NCBI GenBank assembly: GCA_021730205.1
Contig: CP072533.1
Coordinates: 310,001-374,000 of the forward strand
From: Candidatus Ruthia sp. Cpac_8_S14
GTDB taxonomy: Bacteria > Pseudomonadota > Gammaproteobacteria > PS1 > Pseudothioglobaceae
Direction: 5' to 3'
Length of the DNA: 64,000 bases
The translations under genes were made by a program, and so were the position numbers. Under the pieces are notes generated by a model. It had not been told where the DNA came from. It worked only from the letters and a program-made list of their open reading frames with translations, and did no database searches. Positions 31,513 through 39,839 of this stretch are shown here, one piece after another (the stretch's first letter is position 1; each line of letters starts with the position of its first letter).

Positions 31513-32592
31513 ATGAGCCAAATTTATAATTTTAGTGCTGGTCCTGCTATGTTGCCAACACAAGTGCTAAAACAAATGAAAGATGAATTATTAGAATATG
31601 GTGATGCTAAAACATCAGTGATGGAAATTTCGCATCGTGGTGCTGATTTTATGGCGATGGCACAAAAATCAGAACAAGATTTAAGAGGCTTGATGGGTAT
31701 TCCTAATCATTACAAAGTTTTGTTTTTGCAAGGCGGCGCATCAGCTCAATTTTCAATGGTGCCGATTAACTTACTTCGGGGAAAAACTAAGGCTAATTAT
31801 GCACATACGGGCCATTGGTCTAAAAAGGCAATTGCTGAAGGTAAGCGTTATTGTGAAGTAAACATTTGCACCGACAGCTCAGACAATAAATATACCGATA
31901 TTGATGCCTTTGAAAATTGGGAGATTGATCCTGATGGTGCTTATTTGCACTACACGCCTAATGAAACCATCGCAGGCTTAGAATTTGACTATGTGCCAGA
32001 GGTGGACATGCCGCTTGTGGCTGATATGTCATCAAGTATTTTGTCGCGTGAGGTTGATGTGTCAAAGTATGGTGTTATTTATGCGGGTGCACAAAAAAAT
32101 ATTGGCATTGCAGGGCTTACTATTGTGATTGTTAGAGAGAATTTGATAGGCAACGTGGTAGCCAATCAACCTGTATTGTTTGACTATACAACGCAAGCGA
32201 ATAATGATTCGATGTATAACACACCATCAACTTATCCTTGGTACGTGGCATCTCGCGTGTTTGAATGGCTTAAACAACAAGGCGGATTGAACGCTATGGC
32301 TAAGATTAATCAAACCAAGGCAAAAACACTTTATGATGTTATTGATGACTCTGATTTTTACTCAAACCCAGTGGCAGTAAAATATCGCTCTTGGATGAAT
32401 GTGCCGTTTTTGTTAGCTGATGAAAGTCTCAATGGGTTTTTTTTGGAAAAAGCAGCTGCTAATAATTTAACTACTTTAAAGGGTCATCGTAGTGTGGGCG
32501 GTATGCGTGCTAGTATTTATAACGCCATGCCACAAGAGGGGATTAATGAATTGGTGAGTTTTATGAAAGCGTTTGAAAAAGAAAATACCTAA
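31513..32592 (+). CDS. serC: Phosphoserine/phosphohydroxythreonine aminotransferase
   Basis: SerC makes phosphoserine and, in PLP synthesis, 4-phosphohydroxythreonine. The 359-residue class V aminotransferase has FSAGPAMLP, MEISHRGADF, the PLP lysine in GVIYAGAQKNIGIAG, and the C-terminal RSVGGMRASIYNAMP. AAGGAG precedes the ATG. Because serA next door is decayed, this gene may be kept mainly for PLP: pdxJ, a later PLP step, is intact at 47812. It begins the serC-pheA-hisC-tyrA-aroA cluster. Confidence 0.97.
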   Translation: MSQIYNFSAGPAMLPTQVLKQMKDELLEYGDAKTSVMEISHRGADFMAMAQKSEQDLRGLMGIPNHYKVLFLQGGASAQFSMVPINLLRGKTKANYAHTGHWSKKAIAEGKRYCEVNICTDSSDNKYTDIDAFENWEIDPDGAYLHYTPNETIAGLEFDYVPEVDMPLVADMSSSILSREVDVSKYGVIYAGAQKNIGIAGLTIVIVRENLIGNVVANQPVLFDYTTQANNDSMYNTPSTYPWYVASRVFEWLKQQGGLNAMAKINQTKAKTLYDVIDDSDFYSNPVAVKYRSWMNVPFLLADESLNGFFLEKAAANNLTTLKGHRSVGGMRASIYNAMPQEGINELVSFMKAFEKENT

Positions 32593-32971
32593 ATGATTAA
32601 GGTGTTTACACTTAATAATATTTCGCCAATTGGCTTGGAAAAATTACCAAGAAAAGATTATGGAATTGCCTCAAAAATGAGTAATTTTGGTGTAATTTTA
32701 GTGCGCAGTGCAAAAAATGTATGATATGGAAATTAATAACAACCTTAAAGCCGTTAACCGGTTAACAGCATTTTACTGGATAAGATGAGCGAGAGGGGTG
32801 TGGTGGTTTTTAATGTACCGAGTGCAAATGCTAATGCGGCCTTAATTTTGTCTGTGATAGTATTGTTGATGAAAAAGTTTTGATGGTTGCGCTTGATAGT
32901 GGTAAAGTTAAGTATTACGTGACTGATTTTCCAATTGATGATAAGAAAAATCATATAAGAGATGAAGTATG
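32593..32971 (+). pseudogene. serA: Decayed D-3-phosphoglycerate dehydrogenase (serA) remnant
   Basis: The ATG at 32593, directly after the serC stop, opens VFTLNNISPIGLEKLPRKDY and NFGVILVRSA, matching the SerA N-terminus. A broken stretch then gives ILLDKMSERGVVVFNVPSAN, the 'DKMSERGVVVFNxPGANA' block. A third piece reads VDEKVLMVALDSGKVKYYVT. Only about 126 codons' worth of DNA is left of about 390-410, with stops and frameshifts. Most of the NAD domain and all of the ACT domain are gone. Confidence 0.8.
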
Positions 32972-34048
32972 AGCAAAAAAACACTATTAGAACTGCGTGA
33001 TGGGATTGATATATTAGATAAAAGAATCCAATTATTAATTGGTGATCGTGCGCAATTAGCTGTTGAAGTTGCACAAGTGAAAAAAGCCTCAGATGATAAT
33101 AGTGTTTTTTATCGACCTGAGCGTGAAGCACAAGTGCTACATTCAATTACTAAAAGAAACGACACTCTATTAAAAGACAAAGATATGGCGTATATTTTTC
33201 GTCAAATTATGTCAGCCTGTCTTGCACTTGAACAACCTTTAAGTATTGCTTACTTAGGTCCTGAGGGTACCTTTACACAAGAGGCAGCACTTAAAAATTT
33301 TGGACACAGCGTATCCACACTTGATTGTGCGAGTATTGATGAAATTTTTCATCAAGTTGAGAAAGGTAATGCACATTATGGCGTTGTGCCTATTGAGAAT
33401 TCATCTAATGGCGTGATTGGCGCTACAGTTGATATGCTTTATTCTCAAAATTTGAAAATTTGTGGCGAGGTGGAAATTTCAATTCAACATCAGCTAATGA
33501 GTGCAAATCAATCACAAGAAATTAAAGTTATTTATGCTCACTCTCAAGCATTGGATCAATGCCAGCGCTGGCTAAGCAATCACTATCCAAACACCGAGTT
33601 AAAATCAGTGGCATCAAATGCATTGGCTGCTCGTATTGTTAAAGATGAAGTGGGCGCTGCAGCCATTGCTTCAGAGGTGGCATTAAGTTTGTATGGCTTA
33701 GAAAGAATTGCCAAAAATATTGAAGACAAGGCTGGCAATGTCACTCGTTTTTTAATTCTTGGCAAAGAGGATATTCCTGTCTCTGGTGAAGATAAAACTT
33801 CACTCCTGGTCGTGACCAAGTGCGAGTCTGGCGCACTGTTTGATTTGTTAGAGCCATTTAAACAGCAAAATATTAACATGATACAACTGGCAAAACATCC
33901 CATGCCTGGCGTTAAATGGGGATATCTATTTTTAATTGATATTGAAGGGCACAAAGACGATAAAAAAGTAAAATTAGCATTAGCAGAAGTGACTAGCAGA
34001 GTACTTAAAGTTAATGTACTTGGCTCGTATCCTGTTGCTGTTTTGTAA
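32969..34048 (+). CDS. pheA: Bifunctional chorismate mutase/prephenate dehydratase
   Basis: PheA turns chorismate via prephenate into phenylpyruvate. The 359-residue protein has an AroQ chorismate mutase domain (residues about 1-88, LRDGIDILDKRIQLLI and FYRPEREAQVL). A dehydratase domain follows with YLGPEGTFTQEAAL, PIENSSNGVIGATVDML and the catalytic TRF in GNVTRFLIL. Last is an ACT domain (about 272-350). In the ACT domain the usual GALH/GALV and ESRP effector motifs read GALF and AKHP, so phenylalanine feedback may be weakened. Confidence 0.95.
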   Translation: MSKKTLLELRDGIDILDKRIQLLIGDRAQLAVEVAQVKKASDDNSVFYRPEREAQVLHSITKRNDTLLKDKDMAYIFRQIMSACLALEQPLSIAYLGPEGTFTQEAALKNFGHSVSTLDCASIDEIFHQVEKGNAHYGVVPIENSSNGVIGATVDMLYSQNLKICGEVEISIQHQLMSANQSQEIKVIYAHSQALDQCQRWLSNHYPNTELKSVASNALAARIVKDEVGAAAIASEVALSLYGLERIAKNIEDKAGNVTRFLILGKEDIPVSGEDKTSLLVVTKCESGALFDLLEPFKQQNINMIQLAKHPMPGVKWGYLFLIDIEGHKDDKKVKLALAEVTSRVLKVNVLGSYPVAVL

Positions 34049-34106
34049 GGTAATTTTTCGTATTGATCGTTATGAAAGTATCAATTTTTAAGAGGGTGAT
34101 TTTCTC

Positions 34107-34124
34107 TTTTGCACATTTGCAAAA
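34107..34124. other. Small hairpin between pheA and hisC
   Basis: TTTTGCA (34107-34113) and TGCAAAA (34118-34124) form a 7-bp stem with a 4-nt loop in the 103-bp gap before hisC. No T-run follows. It may be an mRNA processing or weak termination element. Confidence 0.3.
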
Positions 34125-34151
34125 CTCTTGTTTGTTTGGAAAATTTTCACT

Positions 34152-35216
34152 ATGAGTGTTTGTCCAGCGATAAAGTCTTTAAAACCTTATCAAGGCGGTA
34201 AACCCGTTTCTGAATTATATCGTGAACTAGAGCTAGAACATATTGTTAAGCTTGCTAGTAATGAAAACCCTTTGGGTATTGGGCCTAGAGTTCAAAAAGC
34301 CATGCAACAAGCCATTACTGAGATTAACAGATATCCTGATGGTAATGGCTTTGAACTAAAACAAGCAATTGGTGAACATTTGAATGTTGACATTAGTTGT
34401 ATTACATTGGGTAACGGCTCAAATGATATCTTAGAACTGGTGGCTAAGGCTTATGTTTGCCACTTTGATGATGAAGTAGTGTTTTCAGAATATGCATTTG
34501 TGGTTTACCCTTTAGTGACCCAAGCGCTTGGTGCAAAGGCAGTGGTAACAAAATCTAAAAATTTTGGACATGATTTGGATGCAATGTTTGCGGCAACCAG
34601 TGACAAAACCAAACTTGTTTTCATTGCCAATCCAAACAATCCAACAGGTACACTTCTAAGCAATGAAGCCATTTTTCAGTTTTTAAAGCAAGTGCCAAAA
34701 TCAGTTGTTGTGGTATTAGACCAGGCTTATTTTGAATATTTAGATGTTGAAGATAGGGCGATTGAATGGCTAAAAGAATTTGATAATTTAATCATTACTC
34801 GCACTTTTTCTAAAGCTTATGCTTTAGCAGGATTGAGAGTAGGCTATAGCGTATCAAGTGCTAAGATAGCTGATTATTTAAACCGTATTCGTCAGCCATT
34901 TAATGTCAATCACATTGCGCAAATAGCCGCCGTATCAGCATTGGCTGATGATTCTTTTTTAACAAGGTCAATACTTGCTAATAAAAGTGGCTTAATTCAG
35001 TTATCAAAAGGATTGGATGAATTGAAACTTTCTTATATCAAGTCTTTTGCAAATTTTATTGCACTAAAAGTTGATAATGCGACCGATACTTATCAAAAAT
35101 TATTGACAAAGGGTTTTATTGTACGATCAGTGGAAATGGAGAATTATTTAAGAGTGTCTGTTGGTACATTAAAAGAAAACAATGATTTCTTAGAGGCATT
35201 AAAATCAGTCTTATGA
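34152..35216 (+). CDS. hisC: Histidinol-phosphate aminotransferase (HisC, also aromatic)
   Basis: A 354-residue class I/II aminotransferase with LASNENPLGIGPRV, the nucleotide segment ITLGNGSNDILELVAKAY, IANPNNPTGTLLS, and the PLP lysine in TRTFSKAYALAGLRVGY. Its place between pheA and tyrA is the pheA-hisC2-tyrA order of pseudomonads, where the enzyme can also act on aromatic keto acids. With hisD and hisG elsewhere in the window it may serve both pathways. ATG at 34152 is preferred to an upstream in-frame TTG. Confidence 0.92.
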   Translation: MSVCPAIKSLKPYQGGKPVSELYRELELEHIVKLASNENPLGIGPRVQKAMQQAITEINRYPDGNGFELKQAIGEHLNVDISCITLGNGSNDILELVAKAYVCHFDDEVVFSEYAFVVYPLVTQALGAKAVVTKSKNFGHDLDAMFAATSDKTKLVFIANPNNPTGTLLSNEAIFQFLKQVPKSVVVVLDQAYFEYLDVEDRAIEWLKEFDNLIITRTFSKAYALAGLRVGYSVSSAKIADYLNRIRQPFNVNHIAQIAAVSALADDSFLTRSILANKSGLIQLSKGLDELKLSYIKSFANFIALKVDNATDTYQKLLTKGFIVRSVEMENYLRVSVGTLKENNDFLEALKSVL

Positions 35217-36067
35217 TAGATAAAATTTGTATTATTGGGGTTGGATTGATTGGCGGCTCCTTTGCAATTGGATTAAAGCAGATGGGTCAAGTGAAAACTA
35301 TTGTTGGTTTTTCTAGGCAGGAGTCGCACCTTAAAAAAGCACAAAAAATGGGCGTTATTGATGCGTATAGTTTGGATATTGCTCAGGTTTTAAAACAAGT
35401 GCAAATGGTTATTATTGCAACGCCAGTGAATAGCTTTCAAGCTATTTTAGAATTGATTAAGCCCTATATTCATGAATCGGTTATTATTTCTGATGTGGGT
35501 AGCACCAAGAGTAGTGTGATAAAAATTGCCAAACTAGTATTTGGTCAAATGCCAGTAAGGTTTATTCCAGCTCATCCAATTGCTGGCAAGGAAAAAAGTG
35601 GTATTGAGGCGGTTGATGCTCAATTGTTTAATCATAAGCGTGTTATTTTAACTCCAGAAAAAAATGCAGATGCTCAGGCGGTGGATATATTAAGTAGTCT
35701 GTGGCGTTCACTCGGCGCTAAAGTAGAGATTATGAGTGATAAAAAGCATGATGATTTACTAGCCATGACCTCTCATTTGCCACATATGTTAGCATATGGA
35801 TTGATGGATTATTTAATCAGCAACAATCCAGATGCTTGTTGTTATGCGGCAGGTGGATTTAAGGATTTTTCACGCATTGCCTCATCAGATGCGCTTATGT
35901 GGCGCGATATTTGCATTAACAACCCTAAGGAAATTGTGAAGCACATTGAGGGTTATCAACAAACATTAGAAAAAATATCCAACTTAATTAAAAATAATCA
36001 AGCACAAGCACTAGAAAATCTCTTTCAAGAGGCTAAATCTGCACGAGACAACTGGTTGGATGGTTAA
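35213..36067 (+). CDS. tyrA: Prephenate/arogenate dehydrogenase (monofunctional TyrA)
   Basis: TyrA oxidatively decarboxylates prephenate (or arogenate) to the tyrosine precursor. The 284-residue protein has the NAD fold IGVGLIGGSFAIGLKQ at the N-terminus, DVGSTKSSVIK, HPIAGKEKSGIEA, and the helical C-domain with SHLPHMLAYGLMD and GGFKDFSRIASSD. There is no fused mutase domain, unlike E. coli TyrA. It overlaps hisC by 4 bp (ATGA), and aroA follows after 6 bp. Confidence 0.94.
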   Translation: MIDKICIIGVGLIGGSFAIGLKQMGQVKTIVGFSRQESHLKKAQKMGVIDAYSLDIAQVLKQVQMVIIATPVNSFQAILELIKPYIHESVIISDVGSTKSSVIKIAKLVFGQMPVRFIPAHPIAGKEKSGIEAVDAQLFNHKRVILTPEKNADAQAVDILSSLWRSLGAKVEIMSDKKHDDLLAMTSHLPHMLAYGLMDYLISNNPDACCYAAGGFKDFSRIASSDALMWRDICINNPKEIVKHIEGYQQTLEKISNLIKNNQAQALENLFQEAKSARDNWLDG

Positions 36068-36073
36068 AAAGAT

Positions 36074-37375
36074 ATGAGTAAATTTGTTGCAAAGCCAGCC
36101 AATTCATTCTCTGGTCATTTAAAAGTGCCTGGTGATAAGTCGATTTCCCATCGAAGCATTATGCTAGGCTCTTTGGCTAATGGCATTACTAAAATCAGTG
36201 GCTTTTTAGAAGGAGAGGATGCATTGTCAACGTTAAAAGCTTTTCAAGCTATGGGGGTTAAAATTGAGCGTAATGGTGATAATGTTATTATTTATGGTGT
36301 GGGTCTTAATGGGCTAAAAAAACCTTTAGCACCACTTGATTTAGGTAATTCTGGCACTTCCATTCGTTTAATATCTGGCATATTAGCGGCACAAACGTTT
36401 GCTAGTGAATTGTGTGGCGATGAGTCACTATCAAAGCGTCCGATGAGTAGGGTTATTAACCCTTTAACCAAAATGGGTGCGGTGATTGAAAGTAATGATG
36501 GCAAATTACCCCTTAAAATTAAAGGCGGGCAAATACTAAAAGGCATTCATTATGATTTGCCAGTGGCTTCAGCGCAAGTAAAGTCTTGTGTGCTTTTAGC
36601 GGGTTTATATGCACAAGGTGAAACTTGTATTAAAGAGCCAGCATCCACACGAGATCACACTGAGCGCATGTTAAAAGGCTTGGGTTACAAGGTAGGTGTT
36701 AATAGAAATAAAATATGTTTAACAGGTGGTGCTCAATTAAGTGCTTTTGCAATACAAGTGCCAAGCGATATATCATCAGCTGCATTTTTTATGGTAGCTG
36801 CATCAATTGCACCAAAAGCAGATATAACTCTTACTGGTGTTAATATTAACCCAACACGAACAGGTGTTATTGATATTTTGAAGTTAATGGGCGCTAATTT
36901 AAGCTTATCAAATAAACGTGAGATTGGTGGAGAGTTGTTAGCCGATATTCGCATTCAATCAGCGCGACTAAAAGGTATCCGCATTCCTGAAAATTTAGTG
37001 CCGCTAGCCATTGATGAACTTCCCGTTATTTTTATTGCAGCCAGCTGTGCCAAGGGTGAAACCGTACTGACTGGTGCCAAAGAACTAAGAGTTAAGGAAT
37101 CTGATCGTATTCAAGTGATGGCAGATGGTTTAAGCATTCTTAGTATTGAAAATGAAGTACTTGAGGATGGTATTAAAATTCAAGGTGGTGTTTTTTTAAA
37201 GCCTAATGTTGCGATTAAATCTCACCATGACCACCGCATTTCTATGTCATTTGCCATTGCCTCTTTAAGGTGTCATCACGACATTGAAATTGAAGGTGTG
37301 GATAATGTTAAAACCTCGTTTCCCAATTTTGTTGAATTGGCTAATTTTTCGGGCATGAACATTACAGAAATTTAA
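36074..37375 (+). CDS. aroA: 3-phosphoshikimate 1-carboxyvinyltransferase (EPSP synthase)
   Basis: AroA joins PEP to shikimate-3-phosphate in the shikimate pathway. The 433-residue protein has VPGDKSISHRSIMLGSLA, LDLGNSGTSIRLISGIL with LSKRPMSRV, the DE motif AIDELPVIF, and the C-terminal signature KESDRIQVM and HHDHRISMSFAI. The length suits the class II-like short forms. It ends the cluster and is followed by a terminator. Confidence 0.97.
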   Translation: MSKFVAKPANSFSGHLKVPGDKSISHRSIMLGSLANGITKISGFLEGEDALSTLKAFQAMGVKIERNGDNVIIYGVGLNGLKKPLAPLDLGNSGTSIRLISGILAAQTFASELCGDESLSKRPMSRVINPLTKMGAVIESNDGKLPLKIKGGQILKGIHYDLPVASAQVKSCVLLAGLYAQGETCIKEPASTRDHTERMLKGLGYKVGVNRNKICLTGGAQLSAFAIQVPSDISSAAFFMVAASIAPKADITLTGVNINPTRTGVIDILKLMGANLSLSNKREIGGELLADIRIQSARLKGIRIPENLVPLAIDELPVIFIAASCAKGETVLTGAKELRVKESDRIQVMADGLSILSIENEVLEDGIKIQGGVFLKPNVAIKSHHDHRISMSFAIASLRCHHDIEIEGVDNVKTSFPNFVELANFSGMNITEI

Positions 37376-37378
37376 TTA

Positions 37379-37408
37379 TAAAAAAAGACGCTTAAATAGG
37401 CGTTTTTT
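37379..37408 (+). terminator. Terminator between aroA and the DsrC-family gene
   Basis: An A-run, then a short ACGC/GCGT stem (37388-37391 and 37400-37403) with an 8-nt loop, then a T6 run. The A-run and T-run extend the pairing, so it can work in both directions for the convergent aroA and DsrC-family genes. Confidence 0.6.
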
Positions 37409-37426
37409 AACAAAGGAGGTTAAAAC

Positions 37427-37753
37427 TTAGTAGCCACCTTTGCGTTTAGTTTCAGGCAGCCCAGCAATTTTACCTGCTTGCTTGGCAGGGCCTTTTGGAA
37501 ATAATGCGTATAACTCTTTAGTGCTTAATTTACCTTCCCAGTCATCTTTTAAGCCTTTGAGCATGTTGCGCTCGTTAGGCTGGTTGGCGTTGTTATTGAT
37601 GTATTCATCACGTAAAAAATTAATTAATTTAAAGCTGTTATTTGTTAAGTTGATACCTTCTTCTTCTGCTAACTCACGAGCAATCTTTTCATTCCACTCA
37701 TTAAAATCTTTTAGATAACCATAATCATCTCTTTCTAAATCTACTAATGCCAT
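37427..37753 (-). CDS. DsrC/TusE-family protein lacking both redox cysteines
   Basis: A 108-residue DsrC/TusE/RspA-family protein, whose canonical members carry sulfur on C-terminal cysteines. Family features are DFNEWNEKIARELAEEEGI, FLRDEYINNN and the C-terminal GPAKQAGKIAGLPETKRKGG. In DsrC that tail is 'GPxKxACxIAGLPxxxxC'; here both cysteine positions are glycine and the protein has no cysteine at all. So it cannot carry persulfide or trisulfide; a structural or regulatory role is more likely. ATG at 37753 has a GGAG site 7 bp upstream; earlier ATG/TTG codons are less likely. Confidence 0.8.
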   Translation of the reverse strand: MALVDLERDDYGYLKDFNEWNEKIARELAEEEGINLTNNSFKLINFLRDEYINNNANQPNERNMLKGLKDDWEGKLSTKELYALFPKGPAKQAGKIAGLPETKRKGGY

Positions 37754-37822
37754 TTTTTTCTCCATCAATTAAAAAATAATTATTATATAATAATACCCTT
37801 TTTGAATTCGCCTATTTTTATT

Positions 37823-38707
37823 ATGACAATTGAAAACGCTTCACCTTTTTTTGCATGGGATGTTTCTTCATTCTTGGCTTTATTTTTAGTACTGGCTTTT
37901 GTTATTGTGATGATTGATCAATTATTCTTTAGTCATACGCAAACGCTAGTTGCAGATAAAACACAAAAATCAACTTTGGGGAGGTTTGTCTATTTTGCCT
38001 TATTTTTACGTTTTAACAAATCTGAAAAATACCTAAATCGCCCTAAAATAGTACAATGGTCGGCTGAATTTTTTCCAATATTGCTATTAGTGTTTGCACT
38101 TCGAGGTTTTGTTATTGAGCCTTTTAGAATTCCTTCAAATTCAATGATGCCAACCTTATTAACAGGCGATTTTATTTTGGTATCAAAGTTTGATTATGGC
38201 GTTAGTATTCCAATTTTAAATAAAAAGATAATCGAATTTTCAAAGCCTGAAAGGGGTGATGTTGTTGTATTTAGGTATCCTAATTATGAAAAAAAATCAA
38301 AATACCAGGGTGCTGATTTTATTAAGCGTGTCATTGGCATTCCGGGTGATAAGATAACTTACCGTGCAGATAGTTTGTATGTGAATGGTGTAAAAATTAA
38401 CAATAAAAATATTGGTGCGTATCAAGGCGTTGAGTCGGGCTTAACCATGACGGGCTTTAAGCATAAGCGTGAATTATTAGACAATAACCCGCATCATATT
38501 TTGCTAGATCCAAATCAACACTCTAAGAGTGTAAAATTAACTGTACCAGAAAGGCATTACTTTGTGATGGGTGATAATCGTGCTCGTAGTAGTGATTCTC
38601 GTTTTTGGGGTTTTGTGCCAGAATCATACATTATTGGTAAAGCGTTTGGTATTTGGATGCATTGGGATAAATCTTTAAAGCTTGATAGAATCGGTGGCTT
38701 TGATTAG
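37823..38707 (+). CDS. lepB: Signal peptidase I
   Basis: LepB cleaves Sec signal peptides at the outer face of the inner membrane. The 294-residue protein has two N-terminal membrane segments, the box FRIPSNSMMPTLLTGDFILV with catalytic S107, and the lysine K168 in GADFIKRVIGIPGD. Later boxes are VMGDNRARSSDSRFWGFVP. ATG at 37823 is chosen over an upstream TTG. It is not next to lepA or rnc as in E. coli. Confidence 0.95.
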   Translation: MTIENASPFFAWDVSSFLALFLVLAFVIVMIDQLFFSHTQTLVADKTQKSTLGRFVYFALFLRFNKSEKYLNRPKIVQWSAEFFPILLLVFALRGFVIEPFRIPSNSMMPTLLTGDFILVSKFDYGVSIPILNKKIIEFSKPERGDVVVFRYPNYEKKSKYQGADFIKRVIGIPGDKITYRADSLYVNGVKINNKNIGAYQGVESGLTMTGFKHKRELLDNNPHHILLDPNQHSKSVKLTVPERHYFVMGDNRARSSDSRFWGFVPESYIIGKAFGIWMHWDKSLKLDRIGGFD

Positions 38708-39449
38708 TTAATGTGATTTAGAATATTATCCAACTCACCTATTGATTGATAATGAATAATAATTTTTCCTTGATTGTCATTTGATTTAATTTCAGTTTTG
38801 AGGCTAGCTTTTACTTAAAGTTTGTATTAGCTCTAAAATACGTGGCTCAATTGAGGCTGATTTTTAGGGACTGGATTAAGCACTTTTTTTTAGCTAATTC
38901 TTCAGTTCGGACGGACAGATAAAGATTTTTTAATAACTTGATTAGCCACATCAAATTGTTGCTTTTTTGTCAGTGATAAGAGAGCTTGCGCATGACCCAT
39001 TTCTATATCACCACTGCTAAACAGTTGTTTAACAGAGTATCGTTAAGTTGCAATAGGTAAACTAAATTACTGTAGGACGAGAAGAGAGCGGCCAGCGACA
39101 TTGGAAACTTCTTCATGGGTCATTTTGAAACCTTAAATTTTACGAATGATAACTAATACTTCATTTAAACCAGCAATTTTTTTCGCTCATTAGTAATGAT
39201 TCCATATTTATCATAGTCTACTTTACGTACAACCAATGGCTGCATGACACTTTGCGAAACAATAGAATTGGCCAATTCATTTAGCGTATCGAGGTCAATG
39301 TCGTTTCTAGGTTGGAATTTTCTTTGTTACAATCAGCCAATATTTAACATTTTTAAGTTGTTTTCGGAATCAGTTTGCTTGCTTTTAGAAGAAAGTACTT
39401 GTCCTAATAATATATCCAATCCACGCCCTAGTTTTGAAATTTTTTCCAT
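38708..39449 (-). pseudogene. parB: Decayed chromosome-partitioning protein ParB
   Basis: On the minus strand an ATG at 39449 opens MEKISKLGRGLDILLGQVLS. After frameshifts come FQPRNDIDLDTLNELANSIV and MQPLVVRKVDYDKYG, then EEVSNVAGRSLLVLQ, the helix-turn-helix region DIEMGHAQALLSL and the C-terminal dimer domain QGKIIIHYQSIGELDNIL. Order and content are ParB throughout, but several frameshifts and deletions break it. Confidence 0.85.
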
Positions 39450-39480
39450 ATTAATTAACGTTTTCTTTAGCACTCCACAG

Positions 39481-39839
39481 CTAAGGAGATATAAGAAGTT
39501 GCTCTCTGGATAATCTTACATAGTTAATTACATTTTCTCCAAAACTCGGCATTTCTGCTAATTTTACATTTTTAGGGGTGATTTGTTTTAAAGATTTTGT
39601 GTGAAAAATATTGAACCAACTGAATAGGCGTTTCATTGGATGAGTTATTATTCCTTGTGTCAAATATTGTGCGTATTGAGAACTTGTAACCTCCCGTTTG
39701 TATCAATGGCACTGAGGATCGATATCAACAAGCAATACGTGCTTTTTAATGGCTTTTAATACTACACTTAGATTTGACTAGTTGTTGTCTTATTACCGAC
39801 GCTACCTTTTTGGTTTGCAACAGAAAATGTAATTGCCAT
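39481..39839 (-). pseudogene. parA: Decayed partition ATPase ParA
   Basis: The ATG at 39839 opens MAITFSVANQKGSVGNKTTT, the ParA deviant Walker A (normally KGGVGKTTT), already damaged by an insertion. A large internal deletion follows, then the open C-terminal piece KQITPKNVKLAEMPSFGENV and NYVRLSREQLL. About 120 codons remain of about 255. The start overlaps the ctpA stop. Both par genes are dead. Confidence 0.85.

Noticed and set aside
31198..31563. A 121-residue minus-strand frame before serC
   Set aside because: It runs into the serC start on the opposite strand, has no ribosome site and reads like AT-rich noise.
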